DNA of 64,000 nt from Trichostrongylus colubriformis. Lineage: Eukaryota > Nematoda > Chromadorea > Rhabditida > Trichostrongylidae. Positions 10,121-20,505 of the stretch are shown in pieces; positions within the stretch are counted from its first letter, which is position 1; each line of letters begins with the position of its first letter. A program made the position numbers and the translations under genes. Location: contig OZ022256.1 of NCBI GenBank assembly GCA_963978905.1, forward strand, positions 17,395,231 to 17,459,230. Direction: 5' to 3'. A model generated the notes under the pieces. It did no database searches, was not told where the DNA came from, and was given only the letters and a program-made list of their open reading frames with translations.

Positions 10121-13100
10121 TCATGGACCTGCGGTGAAATGGAGAAGGGGGTGAATGACGCGGTTTGCGATTTCCATAGCTGCTCTCTTACATCCTTCCA
10201 ATTCGACGTGAATGCCAGCCATCCCTATTGCGGTCTCTGTGCGCGGGGCATCCAGACGGAATATCCCAAGAGCGGGACAGAGCTGCCTTCCCGCTATGGT
10301 GATCGTGAACCCAGTATCAATCAGGGCCAATACCGAAACGCCGTTGATCTTAACGCGGACGTGTATCGTAGCCAGCCTATCTGCACCCGATAAGGTGAAT
10401 ACTGTAGGGTAACTCACCTCCGGCTGTGCCGATGCCGGTACCAATTCTATTGCCTGTGGTTGCGCATGATATCGTGGGACGATGTTGGGTACTTGAACGC
10501 GCTCGAGCTGCTGCCCGTTTAGAATTTTGGACTTGATGTAGAGCTCAATAGCCTTAAGGATGATGCTGACAGTAACGAAAAGGCAGCAAAAGGTTACCCA
10601 CGAGTGGTACAGCCATGATGTAAGCTCGGCAAGAAGCCAGCTCGGAGTAAATCGGGCACTGTTGGCGGCTTCCACAATCGGAGCATGTTCACGTGGTCCT
10701 GCGTGTGCATCGAGAATAGCCTGGTTACCTTCCATCACTGCCCATAATTCTTCAAACTGCTGCTCCTGAACAAATTCACTGATATTAGTGAGTACGAGGT
10801 TGTGGAAGAGGGTCAGGGCGGGCTTCTCAGGAAGAGCAGTGTTCCCTACTAGCTGGTCAATTGCTAAGGTGTGGGGGATGGATGTCGATTCCCACTTAGC
10901 GAGGTGCGAGTCGAACCTGCTGACCGACCAATTTATCGAAAACTCGAACAGTGTATTCCCTTCACAAGGTACTAGTTTGGCATCGTTACTGATAATAAAG
11001 GTAATCGGATCTAGGAACGATCTCCAGCTTTTATTATTTGGCAATTTGACCTCGATTATGGGCTTCGAGTAGCAGGAGCCATTGAAGGGTTTCAGGCTAT
11101 ACATATTCTCGGCTAGGACCGTGCATGAGCGGGTCCTAACAATGTTCCCACCTAAGAATTTGGCCTCTATGTCTGTTCGCGATAGAATGTCCCGCATCGC
11201 CAGGGTAGGGTTGGCCGACAGCGCTGCACCCAGAGATCTACTAAGCAAATTTGTCCCCTTGCACAATGAGAGGAGGGCACTCTGGAATGACGAACTTGAC
11301 AAGGTCTGCATATTGTCTTCCACAGCTAATAGCTGCGCCGCCAGTTGGTTTGTCGTAGCTAAACCAACCTGAGAATTGACGGAAGACCCATTTGCGCTAC
11401 GCGTTCTTCGTCGATGAAGGCTTATGACCCGAACAGCATATCCTTGGTCGGTCGAAATGAGCGAATGTCCGCAGTCAAGAACTTGAGGACCGTTCAGTGA
11501 GAAGGAAAGAGCAAACTCTTTCGATCTGCTAAGCCATACCTTGTTCGCCATCATCCCTTCCATGGTGGCCATGAATATATACTGGCACGACTCCTCGCTC
11601 TGGGGCTCCCATATGACGGCGGCTCCCGATTTCATGGTGCATCGACCATCCTCGTATTGACATCCCGGGAGCGGTCCAATCGGGCTTTCGACACTCGCGG
11701 ACCCATGGTACGCGTAGACAGACGTCTTGAAAGCCACGCAGTTGGTGACCGTGACTTCGTAATTCCTGCAACAAGAAAAAGGAGCAGTTGGCCAATCAAT
11801 GAGCAACAGATTTTGTGTTTTAAGCACCGTACCTGCCACTGCGAGTTCCCCGCATGCGCACGTTTTATGCGTTATCATCTGCTTGCATTCCTCGGGGCTA
11901 ACCGTTTTCTCTGTGGACACGGAGTCCTGATTTCGCGCACCAAAAAAGTTCACCCAGTAGATGACCTTCTGCGTGATAATTTTACACACAGTGGCCGAAC
12001 TATGGTAACGAATCGTGTTAGGACGGAATACATCCAGCTTAACTAATCTTGCCTTGGGAGTCCATGGTTGCAGGATCTTGGAGCAGTTGATCTCGTGGGG
12101 AACCTTCCAGTAGCTGCTAGGGGCCGTGCTGGGGCAAATCATTGCTGGTGGCGTGGCGCCTGCGCAACATTGCGCCAGTGTGGCCAACAGCAACATGCTG
12201 GTCACCGTTCCACCCCGGTTGCCCGGGGAACGGGATCTACGTTCACGAATTGACGACTGATCGGATAGGTTTGGGTCGTGGGTTGCGAATGCGAGGTCCG
12301 CCAACTCACTATTGCGCTTTAGAAGCGCTGCTATTTGGGCATCCTTTTGCTCCAGGCTTGCGGTCACATTGTCGTTAGGCGTGGAGGTATCTGAAGCATC
12401 GACCGTAAATACCTGACCGGTGCCCTGACGATGACTCCTGCCCTGCACCGAAACATTCCTGGCTGCATCGCGGAACCACTGGCGGTCTCTGTTGTCGACG
12501 TTGTTCTGCCGCGAGTTGGAGCCAGTACCTGTTCGAGTCTGCGGTGGACGGATATTTGAAGGTGGTGGGACAGAGCGACAAAAAGTTTGGATGTGGCCTA
12601 CCTTGCCGCAGCGATAGCACACCACATTTGCATTAGGAGCTCTCTCATACATCCTTCGATTGAACGACTGACCTTGCCTGCCACCACGTCGACGAAGAGG
12701 GCTCGAGGGGCGTTGGCGGATTTGCCTAGGGGTTCCTCGGTCCTCTCTTTCCGGACGAGTAACCAGGTTGACAGGGGCCGCTTCCATCTTCATCCCTGGA
12801 AAAATCACAAGGTTATTCATCGCCTCACTCAAAAGCGACTCGTAGGTGGCCGCCTTGAGAACGGCCTCCTCGAACGTCGTGGGCGACGCCCCATTCACAT
12901 AAAAACGCAAAGATGGCTTCAGGCGGTCCACGAACTCATCCAACAAGCGTTCATCTTGGGCGGCCTTGGGCTGCCCCTGCGTTACCTTTTTCACCAGCCG
13001 TTTCATCCTATCCGCGAACTCGCGAACGGATTCCGTTGGGTACTGCTTACAGTCCAGCAACTGACGACGAGCGAGCTTGCGGTAATGGGGAGCTTCGTAA

Positions 13101-13486
13101 TGAGCACGCAGCATCTCCACCACCTTAGCATAGTCGTTCTTCTCAGTCTCCGGCATCTCGTCCACGAGGTCACGGGCTTCGTCTTCCAAAAACCCAACGA
13201 GCGTGTTGACCTTAAGTTGATCCGGCATCGGTGGGCTGACCATCCTCACCATATCCTCGAACCTGCGTAGCCATGAGCTGAAATCTTGGCTCTCCGAGCC
13301 GCTGAAAGAAACTGGAGGTTTGGGTTTGAACTGCCCGAAGGCCAGCTCAAGAGAGTATGCACCAGAGTTCTGGGGCATACGATGAAGCATAGGTAAGTCA
13401 GGAGGCTTGCGGTCTGACGTCGGCGTCCCAGCACCGTCGCTGCTAGGCTGAGCCGAGGCAGAGCGAGAACGAGTAGTTGGCGCCAT
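10121..13486 (-). CDS. Gag - envelope-like glycoprotein - protease polyprotein
   Basis: A single 1121-codon ORF. Residues ~50-230 are a retrotransposon gag (helical, capsid-like). A CCHC zinc knuckle, CYRCGKVGHIQTFC, lies near 288-301. A short hydrophobic stretch (MLLLATLAQCC, ~430-441) reads as a signal peptide or internal start of a cysteine-rich ectodomain. A basic HRRRTRS motif near 690-697 resembles a furin-type site. Several N-glycosylation sequons follow (NGS, NKS, NWS, NIS). A membrane span (VTFCCLFVTVSIIL) lies near 959-985. A retropepsin with LIDTG is near 1053. The ORF ends at a TGA directly at the edge of the pol duplication. Gypsy elements usually carry env after integrase, so this position is unusual. 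The glycoprotein family is not assigned. The ATG is preceded by TATATAAG 33 bp upstream. Confidence 0.8.
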   Translation of the reverse strand: MAPTTRSRSASAQPSSDGAGTPTSDRKPPDLPMLHRMPQNSGAYSLELAFGQFKPKPPVSFSGSESQDFSSWLRRFEDMVRMVSPPMPDQLKVNTLVGFLEDEARDLVDEMPETEKNDYAKVVEMLRAHYEAPHYRKLARRQLLDCKQYPTESVREFADRMKRLVKKVTQGQPKAAQDERLLDEFVDRLKPSLRFYVNGASPTTFEEAVLKAATYESLLSEAMNNLVIFPGMKMEAAPVNLVTRPEREDRGTPRQIRQRPSSPLRRRGGRQGQSFNRRMYERAPNANVVCYRCGKVGHIQTFCRSVPPPSNIRPPQTRTGTGSNSRQNNVDNRDRQWFRDAARNVSVQGRSHRQGTGQVFTVDASDTSTPNDNVTASLEQKDAQIAALLKRNSELADLAFATHDPNLSDQSSIRERRSRSPGNRGGTVTSMLLLATLAQCCAGATPPAMICPSTAPSSYWKVPHEINCSKILQPWTPKARLVKLDVFRPNTIRYHSSATVCKIITQKVIYWVNFFGARNQDSVSTEKTVSPEECKQMITHKTCACGELAVAGTVLKTQNLLLIDWPTAPFSCCRNYEVTVTNCVAFKTSVYAYHGSASVESPIGPLPGCQYEDGRCTMKSGAAVIWEPQSEESCQYIFMATMEGMMANKVWLSRSKEFALSFSLNGPQVLDCGHSLISTDQGYAVRVISLHRRRTRSANGSSVNSQVGLATTNQLAAQLLAVEDNMQTLSSSSFQSALLSLCKGTNLLSRSLGAALSANPTLAMRDILSRTDIEAKFLGGNIVRTRSCTVLAENMYSLKPFNGSCYSKPIIEVKLPNNKSWRSFLDPITFIISNDAKLVPCEGNTLFEFSINWSVSRFDSHLAKWESTSIPHTLAIDQLVGNTALPEKPALTLFHNLVLTNISEFVQEQQFEELWAVMEGNQAILDAHAGPREHAPIVEAANSARFTPSWLLAELTSWLYHSWVTFCCLFVTVSIILKAIELYIKSKILNGQQLERVQVPNIVPRYHAQPQAIELVPASAQPEVSYPTVFTLSGADRLATIHVRVKINGVSVLALIDTGFTITIAGRQLCPALGIFRLDAPRTETAIGMAGIHVELEGCKRAAMEIANRVIHPLLHFTAGP

Positions 13487-14689
13487 AAAGCTGAATGATT
13501 TCCGGCTCTACAAGAGTGCTTATATACAGCTGCCCGACCGCGATCGTTCCACACGGCTCATGTTGTGCCTCGCGCATCCCCCGCAGGCGATAAGCTGGGA
13601 ACCGCGCTCGGAATGCGGCAGTTCCCCCGCGCCTGACCGTCGACTGAAGCTGCAGATTCAAAGAAATAAAAATGTCAGGTGTGGGTGCTCGGTCCCGAAT
13701 TGGCGACTGAGCAAACGGGATTCATGTCCATCAACACCAGGAGAAACTTCGACGTACAATGAGCTTTCAAACATCACGATAAAGTCCTGAAACAAAGAAA
13801 CCACCTTGTAGTCACCGGAATTGCAGCACCGGACTGCGAGTGGCCAGACAAGGTCCGGTAGTTGGCTGCAACCCCGAAACCACGAGAGGTGTCCGGGTGA
13901 GGTCGTCCCGGAAAAGACAGATAAGGGTACCTAAAGGCGAAAAGCTGCCAACCACCAGGGTGATCAGCAACCACTCGCTGCTACCGGAAAAAAAAATGCC
14001 GCCGTCGCCTTCGGCCGGCCCTTCCTTAGCCGCTAGCCAGGCCACGCAAGACCTCGTGCGCACTTCACAACTTTACCTTCAACCGACTTGACATATCATA
14101 ACAAAGACACCGCGGTAAACACAGAGAATTTATCTGCACGATATAGGACATGATAACGAGAATGAGAGATCCTGATGACGCGACGATGATAACGGTATCG
14201 GTAGGACTTCCGATGGGCAAGTCCTTGACGTCGTCTCTCCCCCAGCCAGCGCTCTCGGTCCTTTTATTGGCTCCCTGCCAGCGCGTCGTTCCCATCATAT
14301 CTCCTCGGGATCTGAAAGCATAAAGCCAGAGCAAAGTATTGTTTACATATGATTCTAAGATAAAAAGAACAGATAAAATAATGAATAAGCAAAGTTATGC
14401 GTCACCTCTTTACATTACTTTTCGCAGTCACTGATCTGAGCAACTAGTGCGGGAGCTAACTAGAGGCAAATCATGGCTTAATTTCGTGTTTTCCAACTAT
14501 GTATCGCTTGTGAGCACAATAATACTCTGGCCACCCCCTGCCTCCCAGTGAAGATTTCAAAGGCCACTTCCAGGGCAATAGGTGATTACCGCGCTGGCTT
14601 CGATGTATCGGGTCGCTCGACTATGTCAGCGAGTCTCTCTCATCTCTGTGCATGCCTAAGACGTATGATTCAGTTGCACTCTGATCTAT
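13487..14689. other. Region upstream of gag, no gene recognised
   Basis: This is where a 5' LTR and primer-binding site would be expected. Overlapping ORFs of 60-90 codons on both strands (13774-14334) look like shadows of GC-rich sequence. I see no direct repeat with the DNA downstream of pol. Confidence 0.5.
13519..13526 (-). promoter_or_regulatory. Possible TATA box upstream of gag
   Basis: The minus strand reads TATATAAG about 33 bp before the gag ATG. This is a canonical TATA sequence and would fit an LTR promoter, but transcription would then start almost at the ATG and no LTR boundary was found. The first coding bases, TGGCGCCAAC, also resemble a tRNA primer-binding site; that overlap is only suggestive. 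Confidence 0.3.
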
Positions 14690-15466
14690 GGGATACTGCG
14701 GCACAAGCGTGGATGAATCCAAACTTTTTGCGCGTAACTTTCAACTCGCCTATACCTTGCTAGATGGGCAGAGTTCCAAGGCATCTAACCATGCCCCCCT
14801 GACATGGAGCATTTCATGTGGTGCCATCTTAGTGAAATATTTGAGGTGCTTTCTACTCAGTCCGATTCTGATCTGTCACACCACCTTTCATCCATTCACT
14901 TTTCATATGTCACACCACCTATTTGTCCTATATGAGAGCGGAAGTCTCAGCCCGATGGTTGGTCATACATTCCTTGGTCATACCTGTGCCAGAGAAGCTA
15001 TCGTATAAGCTCTGCGAAAACTATAAACGTCACTCTATCGAAATTGCTCTTCTAAGTTCCCTGAGTGACCGGACTAAGGCTATGGGAGAGAACGACAAAG
15101 TTCGTGTGGTCTACTTTGATTTTTCTATAGCCTGCAAGAGAATCTTCATTCCATTAATTTACATTATTTATAAGCGAAATGCGGTGAAATGATTTCGCCC
15201 CATAGCTATTCTGTTTCATTGCTTTTAAAAGAATCGTACTTATCAAGTACGCATTGGCGATACTCTGTATAGCTCACGCCCTGTCTCGAGGATGTTCAAC
15301 AAGGCGGCGTCTTATCACCGTTACTGTTTCTAGTCTACTCATGCAATCTTTTTGGCCCTATTTCCAGTTTTTGGGCCTTCCGCACTACGTATGCTGACCA
15401 CAGCAAAACTTATAAGGTCATCAAAGATAGCGATGATAAAGTCTCCAAGGAGCTGCTACAAGGACG
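14690..15466 (+). pseudogene. Non-LTR retrotransposon RT, 5' part (CR1/jockey-like)
   Basis: Decayed reverse transcriptase read across frames: DESKLFARNF, LVIPVPEK, SDRTKAMGENDKVRVVYFDF (RT motif A with the usual Y-x-D-F), then GGVLSPLLFLVYS (motif B, preceded by DVQQ in place of the usual PQ) and YADHSK, where the catalytic YADD has become YADH. Frame changes and stops are frequent. The reading continues at about 18150, after about 2.7 kb of inserted repeat DNA. Confidence 0.75.
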
Positions 15467-15487
15467 CTGAATTAGGGCAAAAGCTTC

Positions 15488-15527
15488 GTTGTCGGATGGG
15501 ACTCGAACCCGCACGTCATGCTTCACC
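15488..15527 (-). repeat. Degenerate tRNA-like repeat
   Basis: The minus strand contains gcgggttcgagtccc, a B-box/T-loop match, followed by a changed acceptor end. Compared with the copies at 35838 and 35999, the anticodon-arm part is deleted. Not a functional tRNA. Confidence 0.6.
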
Positions 15528-17390
15528 TTAGCTCAGCTTCTGAATGGTATAGTTGCTATAGCTTATCAGCCCACACACGTATAACGTGTTGAGTCGGTCG
15601 GCCAATATCGGCATCGAACCTTCAGTAGATACTGGTTTACAGAAACGAAAATTCAGTAAATGCATTTATGCTACAGTACGCGACCACACCACACATTCGG
15701 CGACTTTTTCAGCCATTGCTTGCGCAATCATCATCTTCATGGTTTTGTGAGCTGTTGAAAGTTGAAGAATGAAGTGGTTGGAGCGGTTTCACCACCCACA
15801 CATTAAAAAAAGTAGTAAGATCTTGGTGCGTACGTAGTTCAATCGAAGCAATCTTCGTAACCTGAAGTGCAGAGTCGCTGCGATACCCCACTGTTACTGG
15901 TTTCGATGGATCGCTATGTACTTGTATATAACATGAACCGATGAGGTGAATTTGGTTGGCGCCACTCTACTGTGATCGGCGTCCGAAGCACTTTGTCCTC
16001 GGTTCTCAGCCTGAGCCATAATCTAGGGAAAAGCCTTACCATTCAAGCAAGGCTACGGTAAAGATATAACCTTGAGTATAATGACAATTATAGAACGGTT
16101 TTGAGTGTTCCCAAATACATCATCACGGAGATCACTGATTACATGAAGAATCATTTCAAAGCGACTTCCTGAGTTGGGAGTGTTCATTTTCGCTGTTGTC
16201 CCTCTCCTAACACCGCCCTACAATCATCAGTTTATACACCCAAACGTATGTCTTTACCTGAACCATGAATGATGGAGAAGTGAGACTTCCCGAGACGAGG
16301 CTCGGGCAAAAATAAGGTGCCAATGTAGATGGAGGGCCCCTCCCGCCGTCCAGCGCTTATTTTGCATAGGATTTTTACCTAGGCGTTGGTCGAAGAGGAA
16401 TCTCTCAGTTCTTCGGAAAGAATACACACCTAAGTGCGCATTCTTTAACAAAGTATACACCCGAAACACTACTAAACAGAGGCGAAACTCTGTCGGAAAC
16501 TCCGTTTGGCAAGGAGCGACGATGGCTTGTCACAGTACCCTTCAAACGAATCCGAAATCTCGAAATTTATTACAGACCTGAAGCTGTGTATAGAGGTAGC
16601 AAAATTCTCTGAGAATCTGTGTTCGGAAAAAGGGCAGCACTATACTTCAGTTGAAAACAACAAGCAACTATAACTTCAATCCAAACTCTTTTCAACTCCT
16701 TCAATAGCGTCACAGACAACTCAAACACTACATTTCATTATAGTTCTTACTGGAATGAAGTAATTTCATGTTGGCACCTTTCCACAAGCCTCACTTCCTC
16801 ACACAGCGCTGAAAAAAGTCGCCGAATAAGTGGTGTGGTCCGTAGGGCTTTAGCAGATGGACTGCTGTAGCACGATTGCATTTGCTGGATTTTCGTTTCT
16901 GTTACTGGATTTGACAAGAACGGAAACTCAGCCTAGTCACTCGTCTCCCACCTTAACCCTGACGTCAAAGAAAATAATTTCAAGCGTAGGGCGGCTACAC
17001 AACATCAGATTAGACGACATTGTGATAAATCCTTCGCACTTCCACCATTTTCTTTTCTGTGCACATAATAATGCGATAAATATCAGATTAGTTCGATTAT
17101 CACGAATGTCACGAACCAGTATATTGATTCGTATGTCCTATAATAATTCAATCTTTGTGTTTGGTACATAGTGAAACGCTGGAAAGGTGGGCACTACTTT
17201 CTGTAGCTCAGTTTTGAGGACAGTTAAAGTGGGGCTTTTACCAACGTCGAAGTTCATTCCCTCGGGCTTGGGCTGAAAATCCAAATCCCTTCCTACATGA
17301 AAACGTATTTGCCAAAGCATCTGTCTCATTTGCTTCAGCCTAAGCCATGGAAAAGGAAGGAGCTTCGACTGCGGTAAAGATCTTGCGTCT

Positions 17391-17408
17391 CCCCCCCCCC
17401 CCCCCCCC
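17391..17408. repeat. Poly-C tract (18 C)
   Basis: An uninterrupted run of 18 C (G on the minus strand). Similar tracts occur at 54256-54268 (13 C) and 60784-60799 (16 G). Confidence 0.95.
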
Positions 17409-18149
17409 ACCTGCCACTTCAAGTGACCTCAGTTTGGTACGCTGACGAGTATGACTATTCATTCGAATTTGTCAGTTACCTTACGTGTGAGAAAAACTTG
17501 TGCCACAGCAGATTATATGCACTGAGGTGAAAAATATTTCCATCAGCTACAACATAATTGTCAAAATTCGGATTCATATGCACAACAGAAAGTAAACCAA
17601 GAGTAAAATGCAATTGTGAAGTGTTAACCCTTTCTTAATTTTGCCGCAAACAAGGTATAAGTTACTCAAAAGCATTGAAATTACCATTCACCTGTTCATA
17701 AGTGGTAATCGCTGCCTCTCAAAGAAAACACCATATTCCATAGAATTTCAATCATAGTAACTTGTATTGCAAGTCAATATAAAGCTCATATTCTTCATAG
17801 CACAATATAAATCAGTAGTTTAAGATATTTGTGAATATAGGACTAATCTGATATTCATCACATATAGTGCACAAAAAAGGAGATGGTGGAATTACGAAGG
17901 ATTTACGAGGATGTCGTCTGATCCGATGTTCTGTAGCCCATTACGCTTTCAAACATTTTCTTTGACGTCAGGGTTACGGTAGGAGACGAGTGACCTGAAT
18001 TTTCGTTCTTGTCTGGTTTTTACTTTCGATCTTCGCATCGCGGGCCGCGGCGGTGATCAGCAGCTATCCAAAATAAAAAATTTCAAAAGCAGTGTCTTCT
18101 GAACCAGAAATATTCAGCATAGACCACGATAATACGGAGATCAGCTGTG

Positions 18150-18705
18150 TGTTGGGTTCACAATAACTCCAGAAATGTTACAGAACTTCGCGATCTTGGT
18201 TTCAAGTTTGACAGTGAGCTTGCGTTTGATAACTATTACAAGGACATGGTGTCTGAAGCTATGTGCAGGAACTTCAATCGTTTTCAAGCTGTTCATTCGT
18301 GGACCAAATAGTTCTTACTCAGGCATATATGTAAGACATACGTAAGGCCAGCTCTTGGAATCAATACAACGACTTTATTCACGTCCAAGAAGCATAAAGA
18401 CATTTGTCTCTTCGAGAACGTTCGAAATAAAGTGTAAGCTTCTTGTGTAAGCTTGCTATGCGCCGTTCCGCTTAGCTTAAAAACTTATTTCCAGTGGTGT
18501 CGGACGCCGTCGCATCTTCTGTTTACCTTTCTAGCTCGACGAAGCGTTCATGACCTTGCGATGGCATCAAAAATCCTTGATATTGAGGTTTCAATGGGTG
18601 CGAATGAATTTTTTCGAGAGTCTCTCCTGAAATTAGAGCGCAAGACGTCAAAATCAAGATTTCGCTGGTTAGATCCCAAGTCCGGTAGAATTTTTTTCTA
18701 CTAGG
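18150..18705 (+). pseudogene. Non-LTR retrotransposon RT, 3' part
   Basis: Continuation of the RT at 14690-15466. Visible blocks are LRDLGFKFDSELAFDNYYKD (the conserved post-catalytic 'DLG' region), CKTYVRPALGINTTTLFTS (usual YVRPLLE), KDICLFENVRNK and RSVHDLAMASKIL. The last 83 codons (18453-18704) are open, ending RFRWLDPKSGRIFFY. Stops and frameshifts separate the other blocks. Confidence 0.7.
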
Positions 18706-18889
18706 ATTCTAGCTGTTCTCAATAAAGCCATCGTAACTACATCATGCCTTCTTCTCTGGATTCTTATAGAATGACTAGAAATTCGGCCAAAACAAAAAAT
18801 TCGTGTTGATTCTCGTGTGATGGCGATACAGCGTTTCCGACCCTCTATTGTTCACTTCCCTCTCGTTCTTGCCTGCTTGCCTGCTTGCA

Positions 18890-19240
18890 CTATTTTTCTT
18901 GTATTGGTTTGTTGACGCTCTTTTCAACCATATTATTTCCTACCCTAGTGATCAACTGTTTCAAGGTTGTTCCAGATAATCCATTAGTTTTGGTATCACC
19001 TATTATAATTACGTGGACTGGTTGTCTACGGTAAAAACATAGAATTAAACACAGCATAGGATAGCTGTCAAGCCATACTAAGTGCTTCAACGTGATAGAA
19101 CACATAAACATAAACACAAATAGCATAGGCACTTTTTAAATGACACAACATTAACATATGGACTCTTTTCAAGTATATCATCTCCTATACTGGTGATCGT
19201 ATAGAGCGCGTCATCGTCACACTACCACTAGCCGTCGGTA
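18890..19240 (-). other. Degenerate ~244-bp tandem repeat with an open frame
   Basis: The block 'cttttcaaccatattatttc' at 18920 recurs in altered form (cttttcaagtatatcatctc) at about 19164. The minus strand of the first unit is open for 80 codons (19132-18890) and includes VHVIIIGDTKTNGL and LITRVGNNMVEKS, which read like protein, but I recognise no family and see no splice frame. From 19241 to 19915 I see only AT-rich DNA. Confidence 0.3.
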
Positions 19241-19917
19241 AAACATGCTACGCACTAAGCATTGTTCGAGTTACTCACTCGGATCCAGCAGCTTCACTAT
19301 CGTATGAGGTTTCAGCTTTCCATAGTGGCCCATACCGTTTTCCTTTAGTCGCAATATATAACGTAACAGATTTAGCACACTTCACAGAACTAAAAGCAGC
19401 ATTCCTAAAAAAATTGGAGTATATATGCACTTGATTAGAGACTGAGGGAATATGAAACAGAAATTGTTGAGTCGAAGAGTTAGTTATCGTATCTGAGTCT
19501 TTTCAGCATAATATCAACAGGTTCTCCTTAAATTTTCTAGGATTAGCAAATACTATGGCCTATGTGACGCTTATTTTTGTTTGGTCATGAGAAATGTGTT
19601 TTAGGGTAGTTATTGCGTCTACTGTCACTATTCTAAACGAGTGGATATTGGTATAATAACGCAACATTCTCCTAACACCTTTGTAAGTTCCTCTTGAGTC
19701 AAATTATCTGATTCAACATGCAACTAAGAAGATTAAATACCTTAAATTCTCTTCAATCTTTCTTGTGACATCTGACCTGGCACTCAACCTCCAGTCATTA
19801 CAAAGGGCAAATTCAAATGTAATCCATCGAAGGTTATGTTGCTTTTCGTAGTGAATGCAAAAGAGCGGAACAACAAAGAACGAAATCCATTTACATGGAT
19901 ATATATATTATATATTA

Positions 19918-20417
19918 GGTTGGACGGGAAGTTCTGGGACACCTTGTGAGAAAAATTCAATTTATTTTAATTTTATTCACAGATTTTATTCAGAATTTTA
20001 TTCAGCTCGACTGACGGGGATCTTCTTCAACGGCAGCTGTCAGGGCGTCGACATCGAAGACCGGAGGACGTCCTGAGCGTGGTTCATCTTCTAGCGTTGT
20101 CTGTCCTTCACCGAAACGCTGATACCACCGAATCACCGTAGACTTCGAAGTGGTGTTCGCACCCATCGAGTGGTTGATTCTGTCGGCCGCCAGGCGCGCA
20201 GAACTACCAAGGCGGTACTCATGAAGAATCAGCAGTCGAAGACCTTCTCGCGAAATAGGCTCAGATTCGCCGCTTGTCGAAGCCATAGTGGTGATAACCA
20301 GACTAGTGAAGAGTCCTTCACACTCCATCTATATACCCTTACCATGGACTGTCCCACAATTCTTTACAGGTTTCTACAGGAAAAAACAAAAAGTGTCCCA
20401 GAACTTCCCGTCCAACC
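19918..20417 (-). mobile_element. Internally deleted mariner element
   Basis: 500 bp with near-perfect terminal inverted repeats of about 25 bp (ggttggacgggaagttctgg at the left; its complement ends at 20417) flanked by TA dinucleotides at 19916-19917 and 20418-20419, the mariner target duplication. It contains only the 5' end of a transposase gene, so it is non-autonomous. Confidence 0.9.
20002..20328 (-). pseudogene. Mariner transposase, N-terminal fragment
   Basis: 108 codons, of which about 90 match the paired helix-turn-helix DNA-binding part of mariner transposases: LRLLILHEYRLGSSARLAA (first HTH), STVIRWYQRFGEG (second HTH, with the typical WYxRF) and the linker DEPRSGRPP. Full-length mariner transposases are about 345 residues; the whole catalytic DD(D/E) domain is missing. 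The frame is intact to its stop at 20002, so a DNA-binding fragment could in principle be made. Confidence 0.85.
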
Positions 20418-20505
20418 TAATATTATATATATACATATCAAAGCAATAGTAGAGTAATAAGTAACCAAGCCTGAAGGTACTGCCCGGTGAATACCACTTA
20501 CTCAC

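Larger units (their letters stand above)
5837..13486 (-). mobile_element. Decayed Ty3/gypsy-type retroelement with envelope-like domain
   Basis: Minus-strand order: gag - envelope-like glycoprotein - protease - (duplicated) linker/RT start - RT core - RNase H - integrase. The order RT-RNase H-integrase, a YIDD catalytic box and the ADALSR end of RNase H place it in the Metaviridae (Ty3/gypsy) by family knowledge. Damage visible in the sequence: a stop just after the protease, a tandem duplication of about 840 bp (8437-10117), two 1-nt frameshifts near 8445-8490, and an internal deletion near 7900. The element is therefore unlikely to be autonomous. No LTR pair was found by eye on either flank. 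Host genes are absent from the span. Confidence 0.85.
15467..18149. mobile_element. Compound foldback insertion splitting a non-LTR RT
   Basis: The left boundary (ctacaaggacgctga, gggcaaaagcttcg) and the right boundary (gcgggccgcggcggtgatcagcag) match the two ends of the tRNA-like repeat unit seen at 34975 and 36110-36160. Inside are two inverted pairs: 15625-15720 with 16805-16915 (ggtgtggtc...cgccgaat motif) and 16890-17065 with 17870-18015 (tttgacgtcagggtta motif). A degenerate antisense tRNA-like block lies at 15488-15527. No protein-coding sequence is supported. Confidence 0.6.

Noticed and set aside
10121..13486. Assigning the glycoprotein to a named virus family
   Set aside because: Signal-like segment, basic site and membrane span are visible, but I see no motif specific enough to name the family without a profile search.
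3300..14340. LTR pair, polypurine tract and primer-binding site of the gypsy element
   Set aside because: Comparison by eye of the DNA upstream of gag (13487-14340) with that downstream of pol (3300-5836) gave no direct repeat. The region after pol is pyrimidine-rich on the coding strand, not purine-rich. TGGCGCCAAC at the gag start is too short and overlaps coding sequence.
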